Source: RUG14223 sp051881075 (GTDB taxonomy: Bacteria; Bacillota; Clostridia; Oscillospirales; Acutalibacteraceae). Taken from it: 64,000 nucleotides of DNA. Location: assembly GCA_051881075.1 (NCBI GenBank), contig JBJEPE010000028.1:1-64000 (forward strand). The letters run 5' to 3'. This document shows positions 45,134 to 53,590 of the stretch, piece by piece; positions within the stretch are counted from its first letter, which is position 1; each line of letters opens with the position of its first letter. Under the pieces are notes generated by a model. The model was not told the origin of the DNA. It made no database searches and saw only the letters and a list, made by a program, of their open reading frames with translations. The position numbers and the translations under genes were made by a program.

Positions 45134-45728
45134 TCCTTATAAGGTTTTAGGGGTTTCTCCCTCTGCAACAGAAGATGAAATAAAAAAGGCATACAGAGAA
45201 TTAATTAAGAAATATCATCCGGATAATTATTCCGGATCACCGCTTGAAGATCTTGCATCTGAAAAGATGAAAGAAGTAAACGAAGCCTATGATGAAATAA
45301 TGAAGCAAAGAAAGACAGGCGGCAGATCGTACAAAAACTCGTCATATGGAGCAGGTACAGGCAGTAACTATAATGATGTAAGAAATTTTATAAGAAATAA
45401 CAGAATAGCTGACGCTGAGCAGATTTTAGAGGGTGTACCTACATCAAATAGGGACGCCGAATGGTACTTTTTAAGAGGTACTGTATACTATAAAAAAGGG
45501 TGGACTGAAGAAGCATACCGCAACTTTACTACGGCACATACTATGAGTCCTAATAATGCGGAATATGCCTCGGTTCTTAATCAAATGAATAGCAGACGCA
45601 GAGGAAACATGGGAGGTTATCAACATAATTCACCAAATGGATGTTCAGGATGTGATGTTTGTAGCGGACTTTTATGCGCAGATTGCTGCTGCGAATGTTT
45701 AGGCGGAGATTTAATAAGATGTTGCTAA
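45126..45728 (+). CDS. J-domain protein with Cys-rich C-terminus
   Basis: 200 aa. J-domain at residues 3-62 with the HPD tripeptide in KKYHPDNYSG. A TPR-like helical middle (about 90-160) follows. The last 30 residues contain ten cysteines (CSGCDVCSGLLC, CCCEC, IRCC), likely metal-binding or membrane-associated. It would recruit DnaK to a client; overlap with the DUF5685 gene suggests that protein is the client or partner. It is not canonical DnaJ, which has a G/F region and zinc domain. Confidence 0.85.
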   Translation: MSDPYKVLGVSPSATEDEIKKAYRELIKKYHPDNYSGSPLEDLASEKMKEVNEAYDEIMKQRKTGGRSYKNSSYGAGTGSNYNDVRNFIRNNRIADAEQILEGVPTSNRDAEWYFLRGTVYYKKGWTEEAYRNFTTAHTMSPNNAEYASVLNQMNSRRRGNMGGYQHNSPNGCSGCDVCSGLLCADCCCECLGGDLIRCC

Positions 45729-45750
45729 TTTAATAATTAAACTATATATT

Positions 45751-45789
45751 TTGAGAAAAACTTTGCTTCTTTGACAATGTTTTTCTCAA
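45751..45789. terminator. Hairpin terminator after the J-protein gene; start of a 410-bp non-coding gap
   Basis: TTGAGAAAAAC (45751-45761) pairs with GTTTTTCTCAA (45779-45789), 11 bp. The rest of the gap to 46139 is very AT-rich, with a perfect 16-bp palindrome AAACTATATATAGTTT (45955-45970) followed by a T-run, and no credible gene. Confidence 0.7.
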
Positions 45790-46139
45790 AATCTTTTAAT
45801 TTTGGAACTGTTTTAACACTAAATTTGATATTTTAAAATTCAATTTGCTAAAAAAGCAATGCATCTATAAAAATATACGAACTTTATACGAAAAGCTCCA
45901 TACATAATTATGATATATTTTGCCGGAATTATTTAATTAAGTAATGAATTAGATAAACTATATATAGTTTGATTTTTTTAAAATTATATCGCAAGATGAT
46001 ACAAAGATTAAATTGAATTTATCTGATGGATTTTTAATGTATATGAAAATTTATAGTCTGAATTATGTAAAATCAATATTTAATGAGTACTAATATATGC
46101 TTGTAAAATTTTATAATGTTGACAAGGGAAAGTGATATC

Positions 46140-46682
46140 ATGTTAAACACGTCGAATAATAAAAGCTTTAAGCTTGCGTTTGCTGCTATTGAAGCTGCAC
46201 TTGCAATTGCGGTACTTATGTGTACAGGAATAATTACTATAGGAACATATGCTTTGTCTGCTTTAGCCGGAATAGTGCTTGTACCTGTTGCTATTGAAGT
46301 AGGATTTAAATATTCATTTAGTTCATACTTGATTGCGTCGATTATATCTCTTATTATAGCGCCCGACAAGGAAGCTGTATTTTGCTTTATCATGCTTTTG
46401 GGATATTATCCAACACTGAAAATCAAAATTGAGCTTTTACGTAAAAGATGGTTACGTGCAGTAATAAAGCTTGGAATGTTTAATGCTTCTATGATAGCTG
46501 TTTTTTATTTATCCACTGCTTTTTTAGGAATGGATAGGGCAGAATTTGAGCTTTTTGGTGTATATATTCCGTATGTATTCTTGATAATAGGAAATTTTGT
46601 ATTTATTTTATATGATTTCGCATTAACAGATCTGATAAGACGTTATGTTGTGGATTGGCGTCATAGAATAAAGTTATTTTAA
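46140..46682 (+). CDS. Multi-pass membrane protein of unknown function
   Basis: 180 aa with about five to six hydrophobic helices and a basic loop RKRWLRAVIK between them. The pattern of short helices and the opening FKLAFAAIEAALAIAVLM loosely recalls ECF-transporter S-components, but I see no diagnostic motif and no ECF ATPase gene nearby. ATG 46140 follows AAGGGAAAGTGAT; an upstream in-frame TTG lacks a ribosome site. It lies 52 bp before proC. Confidence 0.7.
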   Translation: MLNTSNNKSFKLAFAAIEAALAIAVLMCTGIITIGTYALSALAGIVLVPVAIEVGFKYSFSSYLIASIISLIIAPDKEAVFCFIMLLGYYPTLKIKIELLRKRWLRAVIKLGMFNASMIAVFYLSTAFLGMDRAEFELFGVYIPYVFLIIGNFVFILYDFALTDLIRRYVVDWRHRIKLF

Positions 46683-46734
46683 CTCTGCGCTGTTCACATG
46701 ATATAAACAATATAGAAAGGATAGATAATAAATT

Positions 46735-47535
46735 ATGAGTATGGTTGGATTTATCGGGGCAGGTAACATGGCTACCGCTATAATAAAAGGACTTATCGCT
46801 AACAATGTTAAGCGCAATAACGATATAAATGTGTATGATATCGATGAACTGAAGCTCCAAGATATAGGAAAAAGCGGAGTGAACACAGTTAAAAACACTA
46901 AAGAATTGATAAACACATCTGACATTATAGTTTTAGCGATAAAACCTCAAGTCTATGGATATGTATTGGAAGAAATTTCTGAATTTACAAATGAGAATAA
47001 GGTGTTTGTATCCATTGCGGCGGGAATATCTACTGAATATGTTAAGAAAACATTGAAGAAAGATTGCACAGTTGTGCGTGTTATGCCAAACACACCTTTA
47101 TTGCTTGGTAAAGGCAGTACAGCCATGTGTAAACCGAATAATATAGATGAAGAAACCTTTAAAACCATCTATAATATGTTTGCACTATCCGGCACAGTTG
47201 AGATAATACCTGAAAGCCAGATGAATACGATAATCGCAGTAAACGGTAGCAGCCCTGCGTATATATATCTGTTTGCTAAGGCTATGGTGGATTACGCACA
47301 AGAGAACGGAATAGATGCAGACGTTGCGCTTAATTTAACCTGTGCGGCCTTTGAGGGCAGTGCTGAGATGTTAAGAAGATCCGGTGATACACCTGACGTA
47401 TTGATAAAAAAAGTATCATCACCGGGAGGAACTACTTTGAAGGCATTGGAATCACTCGATAATGACGATTTTTATAATAGCATAAAGAGAGCAATGGACT
47501 GTTGCACAAAACGTGCAAATGAACTTGGCAAGTAA
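46735..47535 (+). CDS. proC: Pyrroline-5-carboxylate reductase
   Basis: Last step of proline synthesis, NAD(P)H-dependent. The Rossmann motif VGFIGAGNMATAIIKG is at residues 3-18. VVRVMPNTP (~117) and the dimer-domain signature VSSPGGTTLKALESL (~222) are characteristic. 266 aa is normal. GAAAGGATAG lies somewhat far upstream of ATG 46735; the second ATG at 46741 is also possible. Confidence 0.95.
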   Translation: MSMVGFIGAGNMATAIIKGLIANNVKRNNDINVYDIDELKLQDIGKSGVNTVKNTKELINTSDIIVLAIKPQVYGYVLEEISEFTNENKVFVSIAAGISTEYVKKTLKKDCTVVRVMPNTPLLLGKGSTAMCKPNNIDEETFKTIYNMFALSGTVEIIPESQMNTIIAVNGSSPAYIYLFAKAMVDYAQENGIDADVALNLTCAAFEGSAEMLRRSGDTPDVLIKKVSSPGGTTLKALESLDNDDFYNSIKRAMDCCTKRANELGK

Positions 47536-47556
47536 TTTCTTAATTTGAATGGAGCG

Positions 47557-47607
47557 TTGATTTTTCAAAAAACTTTGCTTTTGAAGCAAAGTTTTTACAA
47601 AAATCAA
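47557..47607 (+). terminator. Long inverted-repeat terminator after proC
   Basis: TTGATTTTT (47557-47565) and AAAAATCAA (47599-47607) enclose AAAAACTTTGCTT (47568-47580) pairing with AAGCAAAGTTTTT (47584-47596), an almost continuous 51-nt hairpin. Confidence 0.85.
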
Positions 47608-47659
47608 TGATCGGTTTCTGGTGTAGAAGCCTTGGCATTAGCTCCATTTAGTTCTACTT

Positions 47660-47691
47660 ATTTATTTTTGAAGCCTTTTTCAAAAATAAAT
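47660..47691. other. Second 13-bp hairpin in the proC-SpoIIM intergenic gap
   Basis: ATTTATTTTTGAA (47660-47672) pairs perfectly with TTCAAAAATAAAT (47679-47691), a possible tandem terminator. The remainder of the 47608-48003 gap is AT-rich. I see a small GTAAA...TTTAC hairpin near 47699 and no gene. Confidence 0.6.
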
Positions 47692-48003
47692 ATATAAAGT
47701 AAATTCACTTTACATGAATTGAAATGACGATACATATGATAAAAGTAATTCGCATTATATCATAATAGGGGATAAAACCGCATAATTAGCGGATTTATGT
47801 AATTTTATTCCTTGCGAAAATTGACTTTGTTTAATAAGAAAACCATGCGTAAAGTAATATAACTTTATAAATTGCCGAGAATATTTTTCTCAAATTTAGC
47901 ATATATTTTACTGAAAAAATGATTGTTATTTGCCTGCGTGGCAAAGCTTTTTTAAAGTAAAAGGATATCTGCACTTTTGCAGAATGTTAAGGAGAGAAAA
48001 TAT

Positions 48004-48630
48004 ATGCAAAAGATAGTTGAAAAAATTATGTGGATTAAAGGGAAGCTCACAAAGGATAGTATTATTTTAATTTTATTGTCTTTTTCGGCATTAGCAGGAA
48101 TGATATCAGGAATTATCGGTATTGATAAAAAGCAATTCGGTCTGTCAGACAGTGCAGGTATAATTTTCGGCGACAATATTGACGTTCGTTTGAAAAGCTC
48201 GTTTCTTCAGATTTTTACGGGCTCTCTTGCTACATACTTTATATTTATGCTTATAATTTTTCTGCTCGGTTTAAGTGTATGGGGTTTTGTCATTGTGCCT
48301 TTCGTTGTCGCATATAAGGGTTACGGTATAGGTTTTCTGTCGGGATATCTTACTCTTGCCTATGGGGTAAAGGGCTTTATATTCTATGCAGTTGTTATTT
48401 TGCTTGGCGCCTGTGCCTCAACCTTAGCGATAGTTGCGGCCGGGGAGCAATCCGTTAAAATGTCACTTAATATGCTTAAGCTTACCTCGCCGCACAGTAA
48501 TGTTAATTGCAGGATGTTTTCAAGCGTCAGGCAATTTATCACACGGATTTCTTTACTTATGTTGATTTTATGTGCATCTGCATTGCTGGATGGACTAATG
48601 AATATAATCTTCGCAAATTTTATAAAATAA
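48004..48630 (+). CDS. SpoIIM-like membrane protein
   Basis: 208 aa with about five membrane helices. The layout (N-terminal helix, polar loop, then clustered helices with GLSVWGFVIVPFVVAYKGYGIGF) matches the SpoIIM family, whose Bacillus member works in engulfment with SpoIID and SpoIIP. ATG 48004 follows AAGGAGAG; the longer frame start at 47977 lies upstream of that site. With a YesL-like gene 16 bp downstream. Whether it is the sporulation SpoIIM or a paralogue is not settled. Confidence 0.72.
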   Translation: MQKIVEKIMWIKGKLTKDSIILILLSFSALAGMISGIIGIDKKQFGLSDSAGIIFGDNIDVRLKSSFLQIFTGSLATYFIFMLIIFLLGLSVWGFVIVPFVVAYKGYGIGFLSGYLTLAYGVKGFIFYAVVILLGACASTLAIVAAGEQSVKMSLNMLKLTSPHSNVNCRMFSSVRQFITRISLLMLILCASALLDGLMNIIFANFIK

Positions 48631-48646
48631 AGGATTAGGTAAAAAT

Positions 48647-49576
48647 ATGAATTCACTCAATAATAATGCAGATACAAAGAACAATCCGTTACTTAGATTT
48701 TTCTCGGTATACTTTTCAAATTTTAGGCAAATTATTCTTACAAATCTGCTGTTTTTCTTATGTTGCATACCGGCATTTACGGTTGAAGTAATATTATACT
48801 TTGTAATAGGCAGAATCGATATAGTTACATTGCTGTTGCTTGTGCCGATGATATCACCGCTTAGCGGAGGACTTATAATGACCTGCCGTAAAATAGCAAT
48901 GGGGGAGAGGCCGCAGTTAAAGAGTGTGTTTTGGCAAAATACCAAAAAGAATGTTTTGCAACTAACTGTACACGGAATTATCATGTATGCGGTTTTACTT
49001 GTTGAGTACTTTGCCCTGACGGTGTATTTCTCGGCGGCAAAGGCTAATCCAATATTGTGGATAGCGTTTGTATTCATGATTTTGTTGGGATTTTTTATTT
49101 TGTTTTGTATGTATTCTGTTCCGATAATGATTGTAACGATCGATTTAAAACTGAGCAAGATATATAAAAACGCCGCACTTTTAACATTCGGCGCATTGAC
49201 TAAAAATCTTTCGGCCACGCTTGTTTTGACTGGTTTTGTGGGAATTATAATGTCGGTTATTATGGTAGGAAATTGGGTCATATCACTTATAATGGCAGTT
49301 ATTTTAGCTATATTGGTTGTTCCTGCGACCGTTTGCGTTATAGTTTCTTTTAATCTATACCCTAAGATCAAAAACGATATAGCCGACGGTAATGCTACTG
49401 TGAGCAAGCCGTCGCCTAAGAAAACTTCTGCGTTGCCGGACGATGTACAGGATGATATACCGGACGAGCTATTGCAGGGGAATCCTGATGAAATGGTATT
49501 TTTTAACGGAAAAATGCTTAAACGTTCCGCACTTATAAGTCAAAAACTAAGCCAAAACAAACCGAATCGTGAATAA
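48647..49576 (+). CDS. YesL/DUF624-like membrane protein
   Basis: 309 aa with five to six membrane helices in the first 235 residues and a hydrophilic acidic tail. The start NPLLRFFSVYFSNFRQIILTNLLF and the cytoplasmic loop CRKIAMGERPQLKSVFWQ fit the DUF624 (YesL) pattern. YesL proteins often accompany sugar ABC transporters, which are absent here. Probably co-transcribed with the SpoIIM-like gene. Confidence 0.7.
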   Translation: MNSLNNNADTKNNPLLRFFSVYFSNFRQIILTNLLFFLCCIPAFTVEVILYFVIGRIDIVTLLLLVPMISPLSGGLIMTCRKIAMGERPQLKSVFWQNTKKNVLQLTVHGIIMYAVLLVEYFALTVYFSAAKANPILWIAFVFMILLGFFILFCMYSVPIMIVTIDLKLSKIYKNAALLTFGALTKNLSATLVLTGFVGIIMSVIMVGNWVISLIMAVILAILVVPATVCVIVSFNLYPKIKNDIADGNATVSKPSPKKTSALPDDVQDDIPDELLQGNPDEMVFFNGKMLKRSALISQKLSQNKPNRE

Positions 49577-49598
49577 TGCAAAAAGGATGGAATTTTAA

Positions 49599-50171
49599 AT
49601 GTTGAGAGACGATATTGTAATAAGGCAAGAAAAACGCAAAGATTATAAGGACATAATATCATTGATACTGCGCTCATTCAGCGAGGGAACGAACTACTCG
49701 GACGGAACGGATGTTATTGCACTTGTGCAGGAGATAAGAGAATCTGAATACTACATTCCGGAGCTTTCTTTCGTTGCTGAGTTGAATGGTGAGATAGTCG
49801 GGTATTTTATGTTCTCGCTGTTTCCTATATCAAAGACTGCAAATGGCGGATATTCGGAGGAAAAATCTGAGATAGTTATGCTTGCGCCGGTTGCGGTTCA
49901 TGCGGATCACTTGCGTCAGGGAATAGGTCAGACTATGCTGACGATGGGAATAGAAAAAGTCAAAGAATTAGGATTTAAGGGCATAACCGTTGAGGGGAAT
50001 TTCCATTTTTACAATCGTTTAGGATTTAAGACATCATCTGAGTTTGGAATATACCCAACAAGTGGATACCCCATGTGTGAGCCTAGATGTATGATGTGTC
50101 AGGAAACATACGAAGGCGCACTTGATGGGAAGGGCGGATATGTAGTATATGATATGTACTATAACGTCTGA
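49599..50171 (+). CDS. GNAT family N-acetyltransferase (YhbS-like)
   Basis: 190 aa. Acetyl-CoA P-loop HLRQGIGQTMLTMGI (~105), preceded by the beta4 strand VMLAPVAVHAD and followed by VEGNFHFYNRLGF, the order seen in YhbS-type enzymes. Substrate unknown. AAAGGATGG precedes ATG 49599. It lies 22 bp after the YesL-like gene. Confidence 0.87.
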   Translation: MLRDDIVIRQEKRKDYKDIISLILRSFSEGTNYSDGTDVIALVQEIRESEYYIPELSFVAELNGEIVGYFMFSLFPISKTANGGYSEEKSEIVMLAPVAVHADHLRQGIGQTMLTMGIEKVKELGFKGITVEGNFHFYNRLGFKTSSEFGIYPTSGYPMCEPRCMMCQETYEGALDGKGGYVVYDMYYNV

Positions 50172-50210
50172 TTTTTAATTGGAATTAATAGATTAACTAT
50201 AAATATTCAA

Positions 50211-50244
50211 AAGTGGCAGATGCGATTTTTTGTATCTGCCTTTA
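50211..50244 (+). terminator. Terminator after the GNAT gene
   Basis: GGCAGAT (50215-50221) pairs with ATCTGCC (50234-50240), then TTTAAT. Confidence 0.7.
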
Positions 50245-50763
50245 ATAATGCGAAATATGTTTGGCTCACGTCCTGTAGTTATCTTCAAAACAGCCTTACT
50301 ACAGCGCACAGGCGAATAAAATGGAATACTCGACTAGGGCCGTACTGTAGCGGCGCATCTGAGTAAAGGATATACGATGATTATCGGTATTGATTTAATG
50401 TAGTGTTACCTCATAGAGGGGAAAGTGTATAGAACGGACTGGGTATATCTTAAATCAAGCCAAATTGCATTGTATTACACGATTGTATTATAAATGATTA
50501 AGTTATAATGGATTTGTTCTTGCGTATTGCACAGAAGTACAAGCTACTGCGCTGTGTAAATAGGGGAGATGTATGATAAAAATGGACTGGTGTGAGCTAA
50601 AAATTGCAAATTCGCTGTAAAGCAAATGATCAAATCTATATGATTTTTAGATTTGATTTATGTATTTAAAAGTCTATTGATTTATGATGAATAACGGCTT
50701 GTAGAGCGGCATGAAGATATGTAATGCGCATTTACTTTACATAAAAAGAATATAAAAAACTGA
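50245..50763. other. Non-coding gap with degenerate direct repeats
   Basis: About 520 bp with no credible gene. Two stretches resemble each other: AGGGGAAAGTGTATAGAAC followed by GGACTGG (about 50416-50441), and AGGGGAGATGTATGAT followed by AAAAATGGACTGG (about 50563-50590), each then followed by an AAATTGCA-type sequence. This may be a decayed duplication or remnant of a lost element. Confidence 0.4.
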
Positions 50764-50801
50764 AAAAATCCTCGGTAAATCATAACTTACCGAGGATTTT
50801 T
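50764..50801. terminator. Bidirectional terminator overlapping the repressor's last codons
   Basis: AAAAATCCTCGGTAA (50764-50778) pairs with TTACCGAGGATTTTT (50787-50801), 15 bp perfect. One arm is the coding sequence of the repressor's last residues (KILGK) and the stop codon lies in the loop. Confidence 0.88.
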
Positions 50802-51466
50802 CCTATAATTTCAAAGCTTCCGCATTCGGATAAGAAGATATCCCTAAAATCTGTATTAAGTGATATAAGCCTATCTACCCCAAACTGGCGAATATATAGC
50901 TTACTGTTGACCGTGAATACACCTAGATCGCCGCTTTGCAGTGAATTTTGACGCATTACAAGTAGCTTGTCGCCATTAATAAAGCGAGGCAACATACTGT
51001 CACCTATCATACGAATCATAAAGTCTGCCTTTTCTGAGAGTGCCGTACGCTTGATTTTAACAGCAGGATAGAAGCCGCTTTCTGAATATTCAGTAGGGGA
51101 GGATAGCTCATCTATGTATATGAATTCTCCACCGCTTGAGGAAGATGCGCCCTTCATGCGCTCAATTTCTATATCAATAATTGTAGAAACGGCTCTTTTA
51201 CCGAAGCTGTCAAGCTTAGAGTATTTGCCTATTACCTCTAAATCTTCATCACTATAGTGCTTTTGCCCGTCTGCAAGCTCTAAAAGTTCATCGGCAGTAA
51301 CGCCTAAAACGTTACATATAGCCCGAATTTTTTGAATATCAGGCTCACGTTTGTTGTTCTCATAGCCGTGGTATGTACTCTTGGCTATACCTAATTCTTG
51401 CGCTATATCTACCTGTGAACGGCCCTTTGCAAGCCGCAATTCGGCTAATTTTTTACCAAAATCCAT
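50780..51466 (-). CDS. XRE-family repressor with S24 (LexA/CI-type) peptidase domain
   Basis: 228 aa. N-terminal helix-turn-helix at residues 1-60 (SQVDIAQELGIAKSTYHGYENNKREPD). A linker follows, then a C-terminal S24 domain with the Ser motif MIGDSMLPRFINGD (~163) and the likely Lys in SKLYIRQFG (~196). This architecture is typical of self-cleaving CI-like repressors of phages and integrative elements, induced by RecA. ATG 51466 follows GGGGTGTATTTT; the ATG at 51484 lies upstream of it. A consensus promoter and clustered TTTGCA motifs lie upstream. No phage or ICE genes adjoin it. Confidence 0.9.
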   Translation of the reverse strand: MDFGKKLAELRLAKGRSQVDIAQELGIAKSTYHGYENNKREPDIQKIRAICNVLGVTADELLELADGQKHYSDEDLEVIGKYSKLDSFGKRAVSTIIDIEIERMKGASSSSGGEFIYIDELSSPTEYSESGFYPAVKIKRTALSEKADFMIRMIGDSMLPRFINGDKLLVMRQNSLQSGDLGVFTVNSKLYIRQFGVDRLISLNTDFRDIFLSECGSFEIIGKILGKL

Positions 51467-51527
51467 ATAAAATACACCCCACATTACATAAATAACACAC
51501 CTAATAAAAGAAAACTATCTTACAACT

Positions 51528-51556
51528 ATTATAAATCAATAAAATTTAAATGTCAA
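51528..51556 (-). promoter_or_regulatory. Consensus promoter of the S24 repressor
   Basis: Minus strand TTGACA (51556-51551), 17-nt spacer, TATAAT (51533-51528): a perfect consensus sigma-A promoter about 60 bp upstream of the repressor start. Confidence 0.85.
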
Positions 51557-51566
51557 TATATAAGTA

Positions 51567-51688
51567 TGCAAAATGCAAAATAAAATTTATTGATTTTCAA
51601 TATGTAGTTTGCATATAATCAACTTAATTAATTATAAAGTTTGCAAAACGAGAATAAACTGCATTTTGCAAATCGGTACGCAAAATGC
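51567..51688. promoter_or_regulatory. Candidate multi-operator region of the S24 repressor
   Basis: The 9-mer GCAAAATGC occurs at 51568-51576 and 51680-51688, and as its inverse GCATTTTGC at 51661-51669, so the last two form an inverted repeat with a 10-nt spacer. Additional TTTGCA/TGCAAAA half-sites are at 51574, 51609 and 51640, with outliers near 51793 and 51831. Sites flank the repressor promoter and overlap the divergent -10 element, as expected for a phage-type switch. Confidence 0.65.
51590..51619 (+). promoter_or_regulatory. Divergent rightward promoter inside the operator region
   Basis: TTGATT (51590-51595), 18-nt spacer, TATAAT (51614-51619). The -10 element is part of TTTGCATATAAT, overlapping an operator half-site. 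It points toward 51.7-52.3 kb, where no gene is recognisable. Confidence 0.6.
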
Positions 51689-52332
51689 GAATAATGATAT
51701 TTCCGACGATGGGGAATATGATTTATCAGCTATTAATACTATGACGAGGTATAACTAATATCCCAAGTTGTATACAATGTTAGATGTCATTTTTGCACTT
51801 TGGTCTGTGTCAAATTAATTTGGGTATTTCAGTGCAAAACACTAAATAAGATGACAGCTTTAAATTTTACAGTCTTAATATAGATTGCACTATTCACAGT
51901 GACTTTAATACACTGCCTGCTAACGCTTGCTACACAAATATACTTTAGGCAGATAATTGGTTTGTGATATTATTCTACAAAGTTTTTCATAGTTTTGGTT
52001 TACGTATTAGATCTATTCTCTCTGACGTTTAGTTGCTTTTAAATCATCGTAGCTAATGATGAAGATTAAGTCCTTTATATGTGTGATAATAGTACTTTGT
52101 TAAATAACCCTGATTGATATGCTTACTCCTAAACCGATACAAACTATATTTACTGTTTGACAACTATTTACATTACTTATTTTAATTTAAAACAAGTATG
52201 TTTGCGTGTATAAAATTAGTAACTACTGCAGTTAATTGATTTAAATGTAATCTTATATTTTAAGAAGAATATAAGTACTGTAGATATTAAAAATAAAGCC
52301 TATTGATATAAAAAGTCATATAAACAAAGTTT
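51689..52332. other. Non-coding region downstream of the divergent promoter
   Basis: About 640 bp of AT-rich DNA. The only short + frame near the promoter encodes 16 residues from ATG 51694, without a ribosome site. No tRNA, repeat array or known RNA is apparent. It may hold a lost gene or an untranslated RNA. Confidence 0.5.
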
Positions 52333-52373
52333 AAAAAAATAAGAGCTGATGCTGTTACATCAACTCTTATTTG
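52333..52373 (-). terminator. Terminator downstream of the HAD hydrolase gene
   Basis: AAATAAGAG pairs with CTCTTATTT and inner TGATG with CATCA (52337-52373). On the minus strand a run of seven T follows, placing it about 140 bp past the HAD stop. Confidence 0.75.
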
Positions 52374-52511
52374 TGTGTATAATTTTATGTTCTTTAATTA
52401 CATAAAAACAGTAATGTTACTTGATATTACATCTTAAATGGTTTTGATTTTCTCATGTTTCCAATTAAATCTTACTTCTCAGGCAAAGTTTTTGCATAAA
52501 TGTACTATTAA

Positions 52512-53159
52512 TTACAAATTTATATCCTTTTCAATCTGATGAATAACATCGGGAAGATCACTAAACCTTTCTATAGCGTACTTTGCGCCTTCTACTTTGC
52601 CAAAACCGTACGCTGCATGAACAAAGGGGATACCTGCTTCACTTGCGGATTCAAAATCTAACTGTGTGTCACCCACATAGATTGCTGTGCTAAGCTTGTT
52701 CCTTTCACATATAAGTTTAATATTTTCTGCCTTGTTTTTGCCTGTATGGCCATGACATTCTATATCATCAAAGTACTTTTTATAGCCGCTTGACTCTAAA
52801 AATGACTCAATATAACCACATTGGCAGTTGCTTACAATAAATAGATGAAAGTCACGTAAAAGTGCTTTAAATGTGCTATCTTCATCACTGTAAAGTAATG
52901 CTCCATTACGCCTTAAATAGTCTATTTCAACCTTACAACATTCATTTAAGATTTTAAGACTATCTGTCTGACTGAGGTTTGGCAAACATAATTCTGCTAT
53001 TCTGCTCAATGTTTTTCCCATGTAGCTTTTCATTTCATCTATTGTCAGACGTTTTGTTATATTATTGTATCTTTTAAATACGCTATTCCATGACTCTACC
53101 ACTTCTTTGGTTGAATCCCATAATGTTCCGTCAAGATCAAATATAATTCCTTTCTTCAT
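52512..53159 (-). CDS. HAD-IA family hydrolase (phosphoglycolate phosphatase-like)
   Basis: 215 aa. Nucleophile motif IIFDLDGTLWDS at residues 5-16, motif II LFIVSNCQCGY (~106), Lys in GKNKAENI and the acidic motif YVGDTQLDFESA (~166). The cap domain is the small helical IA type. Substrate is unknown; phosphoglycolate or a sugar phosphate is typical. The start ATG 53159 has AAGAAGATGGC upstream. Confidence 0.87.
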   Translation of the reverse strand: MKKGIIFDLDGTLWDSTKEVVESWNSVFKRYNNITKRLTIDEMKSYMGKTLSRIAELCLPNLSQTDSLKILNECCKVEIDYLRRNGALLYSDEDSTFKALLRDFHLFIVSNCQCGYIESFLESSGYKKYFDDIECHGHTGKNKAENIKLICERNKLSTAIYVGDTQLDFESASEAGIPFVHAAYGFGKVEGAKYAIERFSDLPDVIHQIEKDINL

Positions 53160-53207
53160 ATAGCCATCTTCTTTCTATCCGCTTTTATCTTTAGATAAGA
53201 ATTGCAT

Positions 53208-53310
53208 TTACTTTTTACTTTTAGCATGGTTTAATTTTTCAATAAGAATTTGTTTTGTTTCCGGTGCTGTTTCTCCTAATGCTACAAAAGTATGGAATGC
53301 TCCATTTAAT
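53208..53310 (-). pseudogene. C-terminal remnant of an unidentified coding sequence
   Basis: A 33-codon open stretch on the minus strand reads like a natural protein end (GAFHTFVALGETAPETKQ ... HAKSKK) but has no start and is cut by a stop upstream. Source protein not recognised. The rest of the 53160-53460 gap is AT-rich without other features. Confidence 0.35.
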
Positions 53311-53460
53311 CAATCAGCTTTGTATTGGCATATAACTCTATACATTAATTATATAATGTTAATGGGTTAGTGTACAATTTGACGTTGTGCAACTCATGAG
53401 TTACCTTCATTACATTATATATCAGATATCAAATTTTTTCAAGTTAATGGATTTTATTTA

Positions 53461-53489
53461 TTGACAAAACCTATTGTCTAGTGTATAAT
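53461..53489 (+). promoter_or_regulatory. Consensus promoter of tRNA-Leu
   Basis: TTGACA (53461-53466), 17-nt spacer, TATAAT (53484-53489), ending 16 bp before the tRNA. Confidence 0.9.
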
Positions 53490-53505
53490 AATATCTGTTA
53501 TAAAT

Positions 53506-53589
53506 GCGGGTGTGGCGGAATTGGCAGACGCGCTAGATTTAGGTTCTAGTGGCAACACCGTGCAGGTTCAAGTCCTGTCACCCGCACCA
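53506..53589 (+). tRNA. tRNA-Leu (anticodon UAG), CCA encoded
   Basis: 84 nt with a long variable arm. The acceptor GCGGGTG pairs with CACCCGC; the anticodon stem CTAGA/TCTAG holds the loop TTTAGGT (anticodon TAG); the T-arm contains GTTCAAGTC. The discriminator A and CCA are genomic. It has its own promoter and terminator. tRNA-Leu genes are frequent integration sites; here the downstream DNA is accessory in character. Confidence 0.97.
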
Positions 53590-53590
53590 G

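Noticed and set aside
48595..49407. 270-codon minus-strand frame opposite the YesL-like gene
   Set aside because: Its composition mirrors the hydrophobic codons of the sense gene and it has no ribosome site; the sense gene has proper spacing with its neighbours.
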